Source: Planococcus citri
Lineage: Eukaryota > Arthropoda > Insecta > Hemiptera > Pseudococcidae
Direction of reading: 5' to 3'
DNA length: 64,000 nucleotides
Assembly: GCF_950023065.1 (NCBI RefSeq)
Contig: NC_088680.1
Location: 42,644,559-42,708,558 of the forward strand
Below are positions 25,937-39,150 of the stretch, piece after piece. The number at the start of each line of letters is the position of its first letter. Position 1 is the stretch's first letter. The notes under the pieces are model-generated. The model saw only the letters and a program-made list of their open reading frames with translations, was not told where the DNA came from and made no database searches. Position numbers and translations under genes: made by a program.

Positions 25937-27190
25937 TGGTTCATTTGATTACGAACCGTCGACTGTGTATTGTTGTTGGGTTTTTGGCATTGTGATAGTG
26001 AAAGTTCATTTTGATTTTTACGAGCTTTGAGTAACCCTGCGCCCCTGCCTTGGTCCCAGGTTGAGCCAAAGTTGCTGCACGGACGTGTCACGTCGCTCGT
26101 TACACCAGATACACTTACTCGTACACCGGAATGTTTTTCCTTTTTTTTTTCGAGTCATTAAATTTTAAGTACTTGTCGTCTTTTGCAATCGCTAACTCCT
26201 CGTGGGTACTTGTTGCCTGTCGTTTGAACAAAGTCGTCGCAGTGTGCGTGCGTAAGTGTGTGTGTGTGCTTTTTATTCACTCGTACACATATGCTCGTAC
26301 GAAGGGGGCTGATAAGCTGGCGGTGGTGCGAAATTTATGACTTGATTGCGCTTCACAGTGCTGTACTGAAGGCATTACATTAGGTACCTCTACATGTAGA
26401 GTGAGAGAGTTCATTGGTTCGATAATATTATCGCGTCGTTGAATTAAAAGCCCCCAAATGCTCCGTGGTGCCCCTCCCGACTCCCGAGATGCTGGCTAAA
26501 TTACCCATTAAGAGATCTCAATAGGTGGGAAATATCGTTCGATGTTTTTCCAACGACCATGGTCGACTCGAAAACAAACACAATTGAGTTTTCCCCCGTC
26601 GACTACTAATTCTAATAAGTGTACCTTTTAAGTTGCCACCTCAGCTTCCTCACATCTCCTACACATCGTATTGTAGCTCTTCTTGTTCTTGAACGACGTA
26701 TCTAATAGTGGAAAATGAAGAAAAATATTCGCCAACTTACTCTCGAAGACTTACTATTCGTCCCTAGGTGCTGGCTAAGGTGGTCGTTAATTTCGCCGGT
26801 ATTTCTGGGGACTCTTTCGATATTATGTATTACGAAGCATTTTATATTTCTTTTTGCAGACCTAGTACGTTTCTCCTCCTGCTGCGTGTAGCGGTACAAC
26901 ATGCGTGCTATATATTTTATTATATCAAAAGGGTGCCGCCCTTTGTGCTTTTAAACCGTGAAATTCGACTCGTGAATTTTTAATGTTCGATTTGTGTTCG
27001 AATCGAACTGGCAAGTTGTCCCTTTCGGTGGCACGTGAAACGACTAAACGTTCGACTTTCGTAGCTTTTTCCAAGGTTTTTGGTCTGTGGTGTTTCTTCG
27101 TCTGTTCTCTGCAAGTTCTAATAATCATTAATTAATATTCGAAGTCGAACGGCGGATTATTGACAATTTGCCGGCGTTTTTTGGTACAAT
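25937..27190. other. No recognised gene; composition falls back to AT-rich
   Basis: The stretch is mixed. A CpG-rich part runs to about 26340 with GT-rich simple sequence (GTGTGTGTGTG near 26260), then come ordinary AT-rich stretches. No splice-bounded coding segment was found on either strand. Confidence 0.4.
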
Positions 27191-27220
27191 ATGGAAGCGC
27201 GGATGGTCGAGGTAATGCCG
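27191..27220 (+). other. Possible tiny start exon (ten codons) with a strong donor
   Basis: An ATG at 27191 opens MEARMVEVMP and runs into CCG|GTGAGT. The donor is in phase 0, which does not fit the Imp exon at 62180 (a TAA follows at once). It therefore could only be part of a 5' UTR or of another transcript. Local GC is raised. Weak evidence. Confidence 0.15.
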
Positions 27221-27936
27221 GTGAGTTTGATGAGTGCGGTGTTGCCGAATTTATGTATTTTGGGTGTCAACGTGATGATACGTGTTGTAGAAAAGTATTC
27301 GGTTCGAAAATGAGTCAGCGAAGTTGTCTTGGCTTCTCCTCCCTCTCTTCTTGTACTGATGTGTTTTCCACGAATTTTTCAGGTTTTCATTTTCAAGGTC
27401 TTCTCTTTTATCTATTCAAGAGGAAAAACCCACATAATTTGGCGAATTTTGAAAAAATTGGAATTTTAGATCCATGCCTTATTGGTGTTTTCATCTCTGA
27501 AGAAATTAGGAACACTTGAAATCCCTTATCTTTGAATTGTATCTCGGATATTTCAAAAATGTCTTCTCTTCATCTCGTGAAATTGGATTTTTTTGAACGG
27601 AAAATGGTCTGTTTGTTATCAACTGTTCTCACGATTCTATAGATACCTATTACCTACCCCTCTCTTCCATCTTTACATTTTTTCTTCAAAAATATGATAA
27701 TTATGAGAATGGAAGAAAACCAGGAATGATCGATTTAGAAAATCAAAAAAAATATTTTTGGGGGTGTTTATAATTACAAGAATATTACACCCGTAAAAAA
27801 GGTGGGTGGGGGGGGGGGTTAGATGTGGTTTGTGAGATTGGTGTTTTTTAATTAGGGAGATGAATTTTTGTATTTCAGAGGGTTCGTCAGGGATAGTGGG
27901 TGGTTTTTTTTTTTATCTGTAGTGTAAGTCTGTTTT

Positions 27937-29425
27937 GTTTTAGTTGAGGAAATGAGGACTGTTGAAAAGTTTGTGTTGAATGGATGTGGGTTGGTTTCTG
28001 CAAAATTGGCATGTGGGTTTTGGTTCTTTTTGGCGTAGGTGGTTATGTGTGATTTTTGTGTGGCCTATTCTTAGTCTAGTAATGAGGATTTCTTCTTTTC
28101 TGTTCAGGTGGCCTAGATTTTCCCAGGGGAGGGTTGTTTTTTTATGTTGGAAGAGTTTGTTTGAAGTTTGTTGTGACCAAAAGTTCTGCCAGTTGGTAAA
28201 TGTGTTGTGAGTGATTAGAGATGTAATATCATCAGGAGTAAGAGAGGTAAGATGGGAGGAGGTAGCGGCTGTTTTTGCTAATCTATCAACAGTTTCGTTT
28301 TCAGAGATACTTATGTGGCTGGGAACATGCATGAAGCTAATTGAGTAATCATAATTTTGAGAGGTTAAAAAGGGACTTGTGGATGTCTTGGACTATGGGA
28401 TGGTCAGAAAAAATGTTTTGTATGGATAGCAGTGAACTTAGAGAGTTGCTTTGGATTAAGAATTTTTTATTTTCTGATTGAAAGGAAATTATATCTATTA
28501 GGCAATGTTTTATGGCAGTGAGTTCAGCAGTAAAAATTGAGGCACAGTTGTGAATTTTGAAGCTGAGAACTTTGTCATTAATTGAGTAAGCATAACCAGT
28601 ATGAATGTTGGAAATTTTTGAACCATCTGTGAAGCATAAGTTATATTTTGTATAGTTTGATAACAGTTCTAAGTAATGACTCTTGATTAATAATGGGGAG
28701 TGATCATGTTTTGAGTAGTTTCTGAAATAGAGTTCCATCTGTATAGGTTTGAAAGACCAAGGGGGATAAGATATTGGTTTATGGATAAGGTTTTCTAGGT
28801 TGATTTGTTGGTTTTTCATATTTTTGATAAATTCTGGGATTGGACCTGAAGTATGGAGGAAATGCTGAGAGTTGAAGACATTGAGTGATTTTTGAAGAGG
28901 GTGAGATGGATTATTTGCAACAGTTGTTATGAATTTGTTCGTCATGAGAGTTTTCCTAAAATCAGGAGGAAGCTCTGCAGCTTCACAATAAATGCTATTT
29001 ATTGGAGAAGAATAGAGAGCACTTATGCAGATGCGCAAGGAGGAATTTTGAACAGTTTTCAGAATGTTAGTAGTTTTATTTGAGAGGTTTGTAAAGCATG
29101 GACTTCCATATTCAATTTTTCTACTTATTAGAGCTTTGTACAAGTGGAGTAATAGTTGGCGTGATGGGTTATACTTTGGATTTTTCACAATTTTTTGTAA
29201 ATTTAGACGTTTGTTAAGATGAGGTTTTATGTTGAGAAAATGAGGAGTCTAAGTAAGTTTTTTTTATCAAAAGTAAGTCCGAGGAATATAGTAGTTGGTT
29301 TAAAAACTAAAGGATGTTCTTTGAATTCAAGGATAGGTTCTGGGTAAGTTTTATTTCTCTTAGTAAAAAGTATGCGCAGTGAGTTTTAGATTCAGAAAAT
29401 GATAGTCCATTTGATTCAGCCTACT
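27937..29425 (-). mobile_element. Decayed non-LTR retrotransposon, 3' half (RT end, RNase H, zinc-finger-like tail)
   Basis: Read on the - strand, the segment begins near 29420 with an RT palm/thumb motif (NGLSFSESKTHC). It continues through the thumb (LYKALISRKIEYGSPCF, QNSSLRICISA, SPINSIYCEAAELPP) into an RNase H domain: TDGSK at the first Asp, AELTAIKHCL at the Glu, then HVPSHISISENETVDRLAK with the last Asp. A Cys/His segment (CQFCRNQPTSIQHK) follows before a stop at 27940. This order is typical of the Jockey/R1/I group. Damage is visible. A one-base frameshift near 28347 splits the RNase H domain. The third catalytic position reads QSNSLSSL, Asn where Asp is expected (codon at 28444-28446). 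The zinc-finger-like tail lacks a final Cys, and the upstream RT and ORF1 are missing. It lies antisense to Imp in the intron and is a relic that cannot move by itself. Confidence 0.9.
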
Positions 29426-32400
29426 CCCTGCCTCCCTTCTCCCACCTGACGGCACAACATTTTCTTCTTTTTCAAATCTTGATCCTCGTCGTTCGTCTTC
29501 AATCCAATTTCTTTGTTGTATTCTTCTGTGAAAACTTCGTTACGTTTATAGCTTTGAATTTGCAAAAAAAAAATTAGAAAATCTAGTTTGAAAAGACCGA
29601 AAATTGTTATTCTTGAATTTTCTCTTTGCTCAACTCGAAATTCTACTCGACTGGAACTTGAATTACATTGATTTGCTGGTTGCAGTTTAAAGCAGTTGGT
29701 CCAACTGGGATTTTTTCATCGGAAGGAAATTAATATTCTGAAGCTGAAGTTTTACTGTGTAAACAGAGAAGAGAGAAAATGAAAAAAATTACGTGTTTAA
29801 GCTTGAAATTCAGATCAGATTGAGGGAAGAAATGTTAATAATGTTCGAAATTTGATAAATGAGAAGAAAAATGCGAATATAGAGCGGAAAATTTTACGTT
29901 TAGATAGACATTTTCCATTTTCTTAGTTACGAGGTTTTGAAATGGCAAAAAATTTAATGAAAAATGAAGGTAATGAAATTGCTGGTGAAATGTCTGGGAG
30001 GAGGGTGTGTCTCTCTTTTCTTCTTCTCTTCGTATTGCGAAAATTTCGTTGAAAATTTTGTTCTTGTTTTTTCAACGAAAAAATTATTTTTCGACCGATG
30101 TACATAGGAATGAGGATAAAGTATCAATCAATCAATTTTTTATCATCATTCGGTCTAATTGATGTTTCCAGCGCTAGTGAAAGTTCTGTGACTGATGATG
30201 ATAATGATGAATATTGCCCTTGCGAAATTACTTCTACGTTGAATTAATTTTCTCAGTTCGAAGAACTATGATTTTTTTCAGAGACAACGAAATTCCAATA
30301 TTGAAAAAAAATGTGAATATTCGGAAAAGCTTCATCCAATTTACAAATGTGTTTGTTCAGGAAATTGTTCAACTCTGGGCAGAAAAAAATTATGAAAGGA
30401 TTTTGTAAACAAACTATAGAATAACGGAGTTGGAAATTTTCTCGTGTTAAAATTTAAAAACATTCTCAGAAACAGGTTTCCAAGAAAATTTGAACAAAAT
30501 GATGAAATTATTTCGTTCGTTTGATGCCGAGTGGAAAAGTTTCGATTGAATAATTGAAAAAAACATGAAAATTGCGGAGAAAGGAGAAGGGGGAAGGCTG
30601 TCTGCATTATCTCGAATTTCATGTAGAAAGGAACGATGGGGAGAGATAACTCTTGAAATGCTTCTAAAGTGAGAAAAATTGTATTTAGAAGACGTGGACC
30701 GATGTATCGAACGAGATATTCCACCTGTAAAAGAATCGATTACACTGAATGACGAGGTGTGAATGTGAATTGAATACCTGAACGATCTTTGCAACGTCAT
30801 CGGAATAAGAAAATCCTGTTTTCAAACTCGTAATTCGATTATGTTAAATGAAATGAAGCTGGAAAACCTATACCGAATTAATTGGTAGATGATAAAATAA
30901 AGACTCGATGTTCTTCGAAACCGTATCGTTAAATTTTTCGCTCAAGTTTCTTTATCTCGACTGAGTCTAAATAGTGTAGAGATGAACTATAATCTGCGTC
31001 AAAGGCCAAAAATAATCCGGTATTTTATCTACTGATATGTGTAATAATTCGTGTATTTCGTTCGAATTTATCATCTAGAGATAAAGTTTGAAAATTTATA
31101 GCTATACATTGTGCAGGTCTGGGATATGTAGATTGTCGAGTCACTTCGTATTTGAATACCGATTCCCGTATTCGACAATATTTTTATACAGATGTAACAA
31201 TTTCAGTTTTCTTCTCGTTTGAAAACGTACTGTTTTACAATCAATTTCGCACTGACCAGTCATGGTCAGTCCAGGGAACTAGAATTTCTTTGAACTAAAT
31301 TTACAAAGATACGAAAAATTTCCTACTCAATACCAGCAAATAGTGAATCTTGATTTTGAAATTTTTTTCTGCGAGTCATGAGTTGAAAGATAGGGAAATA
31401 TACTGAAATTTGCTCTTCTGCTAATTAATGATAGTGGAAAAATCATCGATTATCATCTGTTTTCAAATTCGACGAATGTAAACTTTTCATCTAAATTTTT
31501 CTGTGTTATTGGTATTTTGAGTGCTCAATGTGCTGCAAAAGTTATCGATGCTTTTTTTTCAGTCACTCGAGCGTCATTTGGCCTTTTTTTTTGCATTCTT
31601 TGTGGAATTACTGAAATTAAGAAAAAAATCAAATGCCTGAATTGTAATTTCAAATTATCGTGAAAAAAATTGAAATACTTTTCAAAGTATTCCCAGTATT
31701 TTTAACTTGAAAGTTTCTAGTTATCGTTTTTTTTTTTTTGAAAACAGTGCATGAATTATTAGAAATTTCAAAATATCTTGACATTTAATAGCGAAGTTAC
31801 ACAAAAGAAAAATGAAAAAAGGTGAACGCGATAATTTTATCACACGAATGACGAAACGTCTTCGTCGTCAGTAAAATACCAGTAATTCGTTGTTTACGTA
31901 ATAATATGTACGTAAGAAACATGCCATGTTTATTATTTTTTCTTTCTTTTGTGTGTAATTTACCTTTTGAATGTTTTCAATTTTTAACCATCATTCATAC
32001 TAAACATCCAACTTGACAAATTGAAAATTCATCGACTAAAGTTATCGATGCTAGAATTTATTTTTTGGCCCTTTCTGACGAATTTGAAATTTTTGAAAGA
32101 AATTGAAATCTCTTTGGAGGCTCCGGCGTGACCTAAAACTTGTGGTTTTCGAGGTGGGGTTGGGGGAGGGGCAGTTGAAATGAGTATGTATTTATTATTC
32201 ACGCTGGTTCATTTTTTTTCATGTTTTTAAAAATTTGACGAATGGCCATGAACAGAGTTTTTTGTTTTTTTTTTCTATTTTCAAAAATTCAATGTAAAAA
32301 TGAACTTCCACTTCTGGAATAAATTTTGATTACGAAAGTTTTAGGACGTGCCCTTTCGATCTAGCTTGGTTTCGTTTTAATGAGAATTTGACGAATTGCC

Positions 32401-35400
32401 ACGATAACAGTTTTTTGGTTTTTCTAAATTTTCAAAAACTCTCCAAAAATAAACCTCAGCATCTAAAATTCTGATGGAGGGGGGGGGGTGTTTGAGAACG
32501 TGCCCTTTCAATCTAGCTCTAGCTTGATTTCTTTCCTTCAAACCGGAGTGTCCCAGTTCAAAAAATTCACTCGTAAGCTGTGAGTACCTTTTTGATTTTA
32601 GAAATCATTTTTTTTTTCATTTTATATCTTATGTGTTGTATGTACTTAGTAGCATTTTCTAATTTGCTAGTTGTTGATAAAATGTGATTGAAGGTTGAAA
32701 TTGAAAATGAAAATACATAAGAGGTACTGAGAAGTGGAGCGGGGGGTGCATGAAAAAGGTCATTCAAAAACGAAAAAAGCACAAAAAATTGAAGTCAAAT
32801 CTGAAAAAATCCCAAAGTGAAAAAAAATCTGAAATCTCATACCTATTTAGCTACTGATGGCATTTCAAAATTTTTGTTCAACTGTTGCCTGATTTCATTT
32901 TATTCTTGTTTTCATTTCATTAACTTTTTGAAATAGAAAATCACGACATTTTTTTGCCCGTTTTACAGTTCATTTAGTTTTTCATTTTTAATTAATTTTC
33001 AAGTTACTCTGGCATAAAAATTCAATTTTGCCTATATTCATTTTAAAAGGAGAAGAGCTGAAAATGTTGGGTAAAATATGTTTCATTTTTTCATTATCAT
33101 GTAAGTAAAAAAATTGATGACCGAGAGAATTTTATTAGAAATAGATCGAAAATTGATATAACTGTCAAAAGATGTACTGTAAAATTAAAAATACTGGTGT
33201 ATCTTTAAAATCTAAAGATTACTTTTTTAATCAAAATTTTGATTTTTGTATGCATTGAAAAAAATTTAGTAAGGTCAGTGAACTGTTTTCGTCGAATTTA
33301 TCTTGTTGATGAATTATGATTTAATGATTAATTTTTAAAGCATTCGAAATCAAGAAGTAAAAGTACTATCTGTGGTATATGCTCCAACAATTTTTAAAAA
33401 AAAATTATCTAGATTTTTATATCTCGATTCAGAGCACTTTCTATTAGAATACTTTACCAATTTTTTTACTGGAGTATTAAACCAAAATATAGGTATATAG
33501 GTACATATTTGAAACTCCTCTCCCTTCCTTTCGTCATTTGAGGTTGATGAAGAGTGGGAGAAAAAACTTTGGAAAATCATTTTTTCTCGTTTTTTTGAAC
33601 TTTCCATGTCTGAAATTAGAAAACTTCAACAGTAAACAGAAACGTCAATTTTAAATATTTTTTCGATCTGTTTGGACCATTGGAAAAAGGAAGGAAAGGG
33701 CTGTTCATATCATTCATAAAACGAAATTTGGAACTTATGGTCTGCTTTCGCTGGCCGCGTCACATTTACTCCTACACAATATTTTCGATTTGTGGTGGAA
33801 TATTAAAATACTTTCACGGTGTTCTGTTTGACTACACATGAGTCTGCGTGGGTGCAGCATTGCGTAGCATTCCAATACAAGGAGAATAAAATTGGTACTT
33901 GGTAGTTGGTGTACTTTATTGTATTCTGGACTAACGAGGGCCACCTTAGGTGTGCATATTTTAGTCACATTTTAATCCAAATTCCAGGAGAAAATGTTGG
34001 TGGATTGATTTAGACACGAGAACCGCATAGATACCTATCGAGTCAGGTCGTTGATTACCTATCGACGTTGCTAAGTTGAAAGTTTTGATTTCGGTCGACA
34101 ATAATGTGGGTATTTTTAAGCACGTGCCACGCTATCGGATTACGTTCATTTGGTAATGTTACTTTCGTTTATTTTTCAACCCCTAGGGATGAGGGGGCGG
34201 CTGTCGGCTCGAGGTATCGGAGACGAGCAGAGGGCAGCCGGTAGACGTGCGCAGTTACAAAAATTAACATCGTGTTGCGTAACATGACGTGGGTACAAGT
34301 AAACGACGTGGGTGGTGGTTGACGAGAGGGTGGTAAAAGATGAGAAAGTGGTAGTTCGTCAAGCTTATTCGGGCGAAATTTCAAGTAGCTTTTGACGTAG
34401 TCCAAAGATAGGTAGGTATCCTATTTTGACGTCGTCGTGCAAATGACCGGCTTCTTTTATGACGCATGTTTGACGCTTGACGCCCGACTCGGTAGTGGAT
34501 CTTTTCGAAATTAGCTCAGACGTGGACGTATAAGCTGTACCTTGCTGGATAATTTTTCAATTCTATATATCATATAGGTAGCTATAGGTCGATCGTGTAA
34601 GTGGCACAGCCCCGAATACATACAATATTGAAGCGAAATCGCGCATCATAGATGAAAAGAGAACGCAGCACGGTGATTTTTTTTCTCAATGAAATGAAAA
34701 AATACTCGTCGAAGTGTTTTTTTTTTATTTTTATTTTCCTACGTCGTATATACGCTTTAATACGTTTCGATTCGGGGTATACAGCGGGAGCAGAAAGCAG
34801 GGACAGAAGAAAAACAATATACATCGTGAGAAAAATACCCGTGCCATTATTCTCTATATCTTGTATGGTGTGCTCGAGCCGGCGTATATTTTTTTACTCT
34901 TTTTCTCTCGCTTCACTCTGACGGTGTCTCTTTCTATGGATGGTGTTTTTTCACGTTACTTTTTACCTAAAAACACGTGTAATTGCCTATACACGCGTGT
35001 ACGAGAATTTTATGGAACTCGTCGAACGTGAAGAAATTCCTGTCTCGTGTCCCAGATGTGTCCTTTTTTCATTGATATAGCCCTTCATATGACAGGATTT
35101 TCTCCGATCGTCGATGTCAATCGAATTTCAGACTAGAAGTTTTCTTTTTTGTTTTCGTATATTGTACATTTTTTTGTTTTCCAATTCTACCTACACTTAC
35201 TACATACGAGTAGAGTCTTGAAAGAAAAAAGAATCACGTAACAGGGTGTTGATCTGACTGGGAGAACTCACCAGAGGGTTGATGGCATTGGTTCGTTCGG
35301 ATTAAGCAGCGTTCTACCGTAAATTATGGGTTTATTTTTAGAAGCGTCTACTTTCTTCTCTTTTTTCGGTTTCATTTTTAAAATAATGACGAGCTAAAAG

Positions 35401-36014
35401 GATTATTACGGGCAGGATTGCTGCTTCGGCTCGATTCTGCATCGTGTTGAGTCTAATTTAGCACCTGGTCGGGTGTATGTATTTTAACACGAGGGTTCGC
35501 GCTGCCGGAGAAATATCGCCTTAATTAATTCCATACGACGACGTGATGCTGCTGATGGTGGTTTATAATAATATTGTATTGAAAGAGTTATGGCTCTCTT
35601 TAAGGTTGCAGGGGTTTTGGGAGTTTGAAGGAATGTTGGCAGAGATGAATTAAGGTGCGATTGGAGGGAAATGAAGATGTGAAAATTACTTACGATAAAT
35701 CTTGAATTTTTTTGCTCGAAAATTGAATTTGAAAAAAATTTTGTACTGGGGTGTAGAAATTGTCTTAGCTTGAATTTGGTATTTTCATATTTATTTTTGG
35801 TTGGGAAAAAACTAGCTGCTAATTCTACCTTCTCTGACAACTCTTGTTGTTTGCTTCCGGTCATCATTTTTTTGATAGGGTAAGTATTGGAGATTAAAAT
35901 TTTGCTCTGTGGTTCGAAAAAAATGTTTGGATGCATGCTTTGAAAATTGATCAAAGGCTTGTTGAAACATATTAAAAGTGTCTTCGTTAATTTTTTCTTA
36001 TCGAGTTGTCATGA
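29426..36014. other. Presumed intron, no gene recognised
   Basis: This is the longest featureless part of the window. There are short T runs, a worn GGAGGCTCCGG piece near 32117 that may come from the foldback family, and a mildly CpG-richer patch at 34120-34520 with no splice-bounded coding frame. Confidence 0.5.
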
Positions 36015-36018
36015 TTAG

Positions 36019-36972
36019 CCTTTTCGCGCCGAATATTGGTTTTGCATCCCACCGCCAATTTTTTTACATTAAATCGTTCCTTGGGCATCTCTAAGCAACA
36101 TAAGTTTGTTACAGATTTTTTCCTCAACTCACACTCAAGATATTGAGGTGGGAACACATATGTCCCAGCAGTGGACTTTGAAAATTTGTCCCGGGACAGC
36201 ATATGTCCCAGCAGTGCTTAAAATTTGCAAAAATTGCTGGGACAAGTGGGACAATACCAATAATATCATCCCAGTATGCAAAAAGTCATGTGAAAAATTT
36301 GTGTTTTGGATGCAAATGAGAAAAAATTTCAAAAAAACACTTTTGCTAATAAAATCTTAAAATTTCAAAAAATTGACATTTTTATGAAATTTTACCAAAA
36401 TTGAGACATTAATTTCCTTTGACAGAGAATTTCTCTGTGAGTAATGCATCAAATTCGATGAAATTTGGACATAATATGCAGAAAAACATTCCTGACAGAC
36501 TGAAATCATCCTTTTTTCGATTTCTTGAAAAAATAACACCCAAAACAGCTCAAAAATATCAAAAAATTATTGAATAAAACTTATTTATGTTTTTGTTTTT
36601 GAATTTGCTCCCTCAAAAATAAATCAAAATAAATTTTTTTTATACCAAAATGTAGCTTATTTTATCTATTTTCAAATATAAATTCGTTGCCGGGCACAAT
36701 CACTCCCTGTGTTTGCAATAAATTTTTAATTACTACCAACTGGTTGCTCAGATTTCACATTTTTACTAAAAAACACGTTTTTGCGGAAAAAATAATTCAC
36801 AGTGTTGCTATAACACGAGCGAAAAAATTGGGAGTGGTCTCAATCGATTCCTGACACTTTACTCTACTGATGGGACCCAGTACGCGGGAAAAATGTGTCC
36901 CAGAAGTTCCCAGCAGATTTGTTCAAAGTTGCTGGGACATATGCTGTCCCAGCCTGAGCCGGCGCGAAAGGG
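36019..36972. mobile_element. MITE-like element, 954 bp, TTAG flanks, CCYTTTCGCGCCG ends
   Basis: The left end is CCTTTTCGCGCCG (36019-36031). The right end is the complement of CCCTTTCGCGCCG (36960-36972), 12 of 13 identical. TTAG lies directly outside both ends (36015-36018 and 36973-36976). Just inside, subterminal blocks related to CATATGTCCCAGCAGTG occur twice on the left (36159-36175 and 36200-36216) and once inverted on the right (about 36930-36952), the last forming a near-palindrome. No transposase is present. A 4 bp duplication starting with TTA and ends starting with CCC recall piggyBac-type elements, which use TTAA; TTAG would be a variant site. The assignment to that group is inference. 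Confidence 0.7.
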
Positions 36973-36976
36973 TTAG

Positions 36977-38299
36977 TATTTATTCAAGCAAAAATTGAGA
37001 GCTTTACATTCAGTTCTTAGGGCGTGATCGACATATCATGTTTTTTGAAAATCAAGATTCACTCTATGCAGAAAATAATGGTGCTCATGGACTACGAGTG
37101 TATTCTCAATTTTTAAAAATTCGCAGAAATCAAAAAAATCAACTTCAGCAGTTCAAAACTTGATTCTTTGGTTTGAATGGCATGCTCTTTCAGTGAAACA
37201 AATTTCAGATCAAGCTGACAATGAGTTGATGAGTTGTAAAATTTCAAACGAGAAATCCCATAAGCTGAAATAATTTTTGGTCAAAATATCGATTAGGGTT
37301 CATTGTTTAGGACCTAATGGAATAAAATGACTTTTATTCCACATTTCAGCGATTTATGCTATTTCACACAATTATTTATGTGTTCTTAAAAATATACCAA
37401 CTTTTAAAAATTGAGTGAAATTAAGTACATCTTGCGCTATTTGTGTCAGGGATGCTAACCTTAATGAAAAAAAATTTTGGTTACGGTTAAAGGTTACATT
37501 TTTTTTCCATGTTGATTTTTTCGGTTAATTTGGGTTATGGTTACGGTTTTTTTATGGAGTCAAATTTTTAAAACTTGGAATTTTCAAGGCTATTATATGA
37601 AAAATCACCAAAAAGTCTCACTTTTCTGTAAAAAATTTCTTTTCTAAAAAGTTTCACTTTTTTGCTGAAAATCAAGTCAAAAATGTTGCTCTTTTACACA
37701 AGGTTTCAATTTTTTCCCCAAAAAAAGTTTAAAAAATTTTCAAATTAGCTCTGTGTTATGCTTAAATTCATAAATTGTTGAAATCTCGCTTTTCTGCCGG
37801 TAATCACTAAACACTCTCACTCTTAATGTCAAAATTTCCACAAAAGTCTTGATTTATTGCCATCAAGCTGCAAAATCATCTCACTTTTTAGATAAAAATG
37901 TGAAAAAATCTTTTTTCTTGCCAAGTAAAGTAATTGACAAAATTGAGAGAAACTTTGAAAAATTGCTCAAAATATTGTTGAAATGAAATTGAAACAACCA
38001 AAATCTGTTGAAATATCTCGAAACATAAAAAAAAAACAGATCATTGATAATCGTTGCAAATTAATCTACCCATTTTGCAAACCTGCACAAAATGTACAAA
38101 AAAGACATCAAAATTGGCGTGAAAATCGCCAATGATTACTTCAAAGTTACAAAATTCAAGTAAAATTGATCAAATCTTTGCTCAAAAGTCAGAACTGTTA
38201 AAATTTGTGAAAATGAATAAAATTTTAAACAAAAGCAAAACACTCTAACTGCTCTACAAAAACCAGAAGGTGAAAAAAACGAAAAAAAAATTTGTAATT
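36977..38299. other. Presumed intron, no gene recognised
   Basis: AT-rich sequence lying between the TTAG-flanked element and the RT relic. It includes the GGTTA-rich stretch and the low-complexity array at 37.59-37.94 kb, listed separately. Confidence 0.5.
37590..37940. repeat. Diverged low-complexity array, locus 2
   Basis: It has the same alternating blocks as at 17.6 kb (CACCAAAAAGTCTCACTTTT, GTTTCACTTTTTTGCTG and others). It follows directly on a GGTTA-rich stretch (37478-37548: GGTTACGGTTAAAGGTTAC, then GGTTATGGTTACGG). Confidence 0.5.
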
Positions 38300-38745
38300 A
38301 TAACCGTTAGTGATGATACGTAGAACTTTGTTTTGGAATGTTTCTTATTTTTTGATGTTTGTATTTGAGGTACCAATCCAAACGACGCGAGAATAAATAA
38401 TTATTGAATGCAATAGTGTTAAGTACAGTATTCTTCCACTGTGAATGCTGAACTTGATTTACAGTTGATCAGTTGATGAGTGGATATAGAAGACGAAGTC
38501 TGTTGTAGGCCGAAGTCAACTTTGTATTGATATGCTTGGTGAAGTTCAATTTTGCGTTCAAAAGGACTCCTAAATATCTTATAACATCTTCTTTCCAGTT
38601 TCCAATTAAGAGTTGTATTCTGTACAGATAGGGTTTGCTGTGTTTGAATTTTCTTGAGTGTGAATATTTTAGCTTCAGTTTTATCAGCATTTAGTTTCAG
38701 CTTCCATTTTTCATACCAATGACAACATTTGATTATTGATGATTA
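38300..38745 (-). mobile_element. RT fragment of a Jockey-like non-LTR retrotransposon, frameshifted
   Basis: On the - strand from about 38735 a conserved RT segment reads WYEKWKLKLNADKTEAKIF. It continues, after frame changes, with VIRYLGVLLNAKLNFTKHIN and the thumb pieces LYLTLLHSIIIYSRVVW and FQNKVLRIIT. The order and spacing match the C-terminal part of Jockey-clade reverse transcriptase. At least two frame shifts and one stop interrupt it, and both ends are missing. Its sequence is clearly different from the element at 27.9-29.4 kb, so this is a second, independent insertion. Confidence 0.85.
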
Positions 38746-38807
38746 TTTATTAGAATAAAATGAAATCCAGAGTCAAAAACGTTGCATTTTGAGTATAACT
38801 GCAGTAG

Positions 38808-39150
38808 CAGGGTGTCTAACAGGTACTGCAGGTACTGCAAGTACTGTAAAGTACTGCAATTTGTCTGAAAAGTACTGTATTTTTTCTCAAAATCATTGAT
38901 TTAAATTTTTTAAAAAACCTCAAAATGAATTAATTGGTGAAAATTAAAAGAAAATGTTCATTTTGTACCTCAAAATATCAGATGCCAACAAATACATATA
39001 ATTTTATCTACAAATTCCAACTGGTTCAAAAATATAATTTTTTTCTGGGGGGGGGGGTCGGTGTAAGCTGGATAAAAAAATATATAAGGTAATGCAAAAG
39101 GTACTGTAAAAGTACTGCATTTCTTCGGAGAAATTTTATTAGACACCCTG
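38808..39150. mobile_element. MITE-like element, 343 bp, CAGGGTGTCTAA ends, AGTAG duplication
   Basis: Both ends begin CAGGGTGTCTAA on their respective strands (38808-38819 and 39139-39150). AGTAG lies immediately outside each end (38803-38807 and 39151-39155). AGTACTG/GGTACTG words are repeated just inside both ends: five or so on the left, two on the right. The middle includes a nine-G run near 39050. There is no coding capacity. It lies 60 bases from the RT relic that ends near 38745. Confidence 0.75.

Noticed and set aside
35484..35954. 156-codon - strand frame
   Set aside because: No domain, Ser/Phe/Asn-rich as expected from AT-rich antisense, no splice sites or transposon motif.
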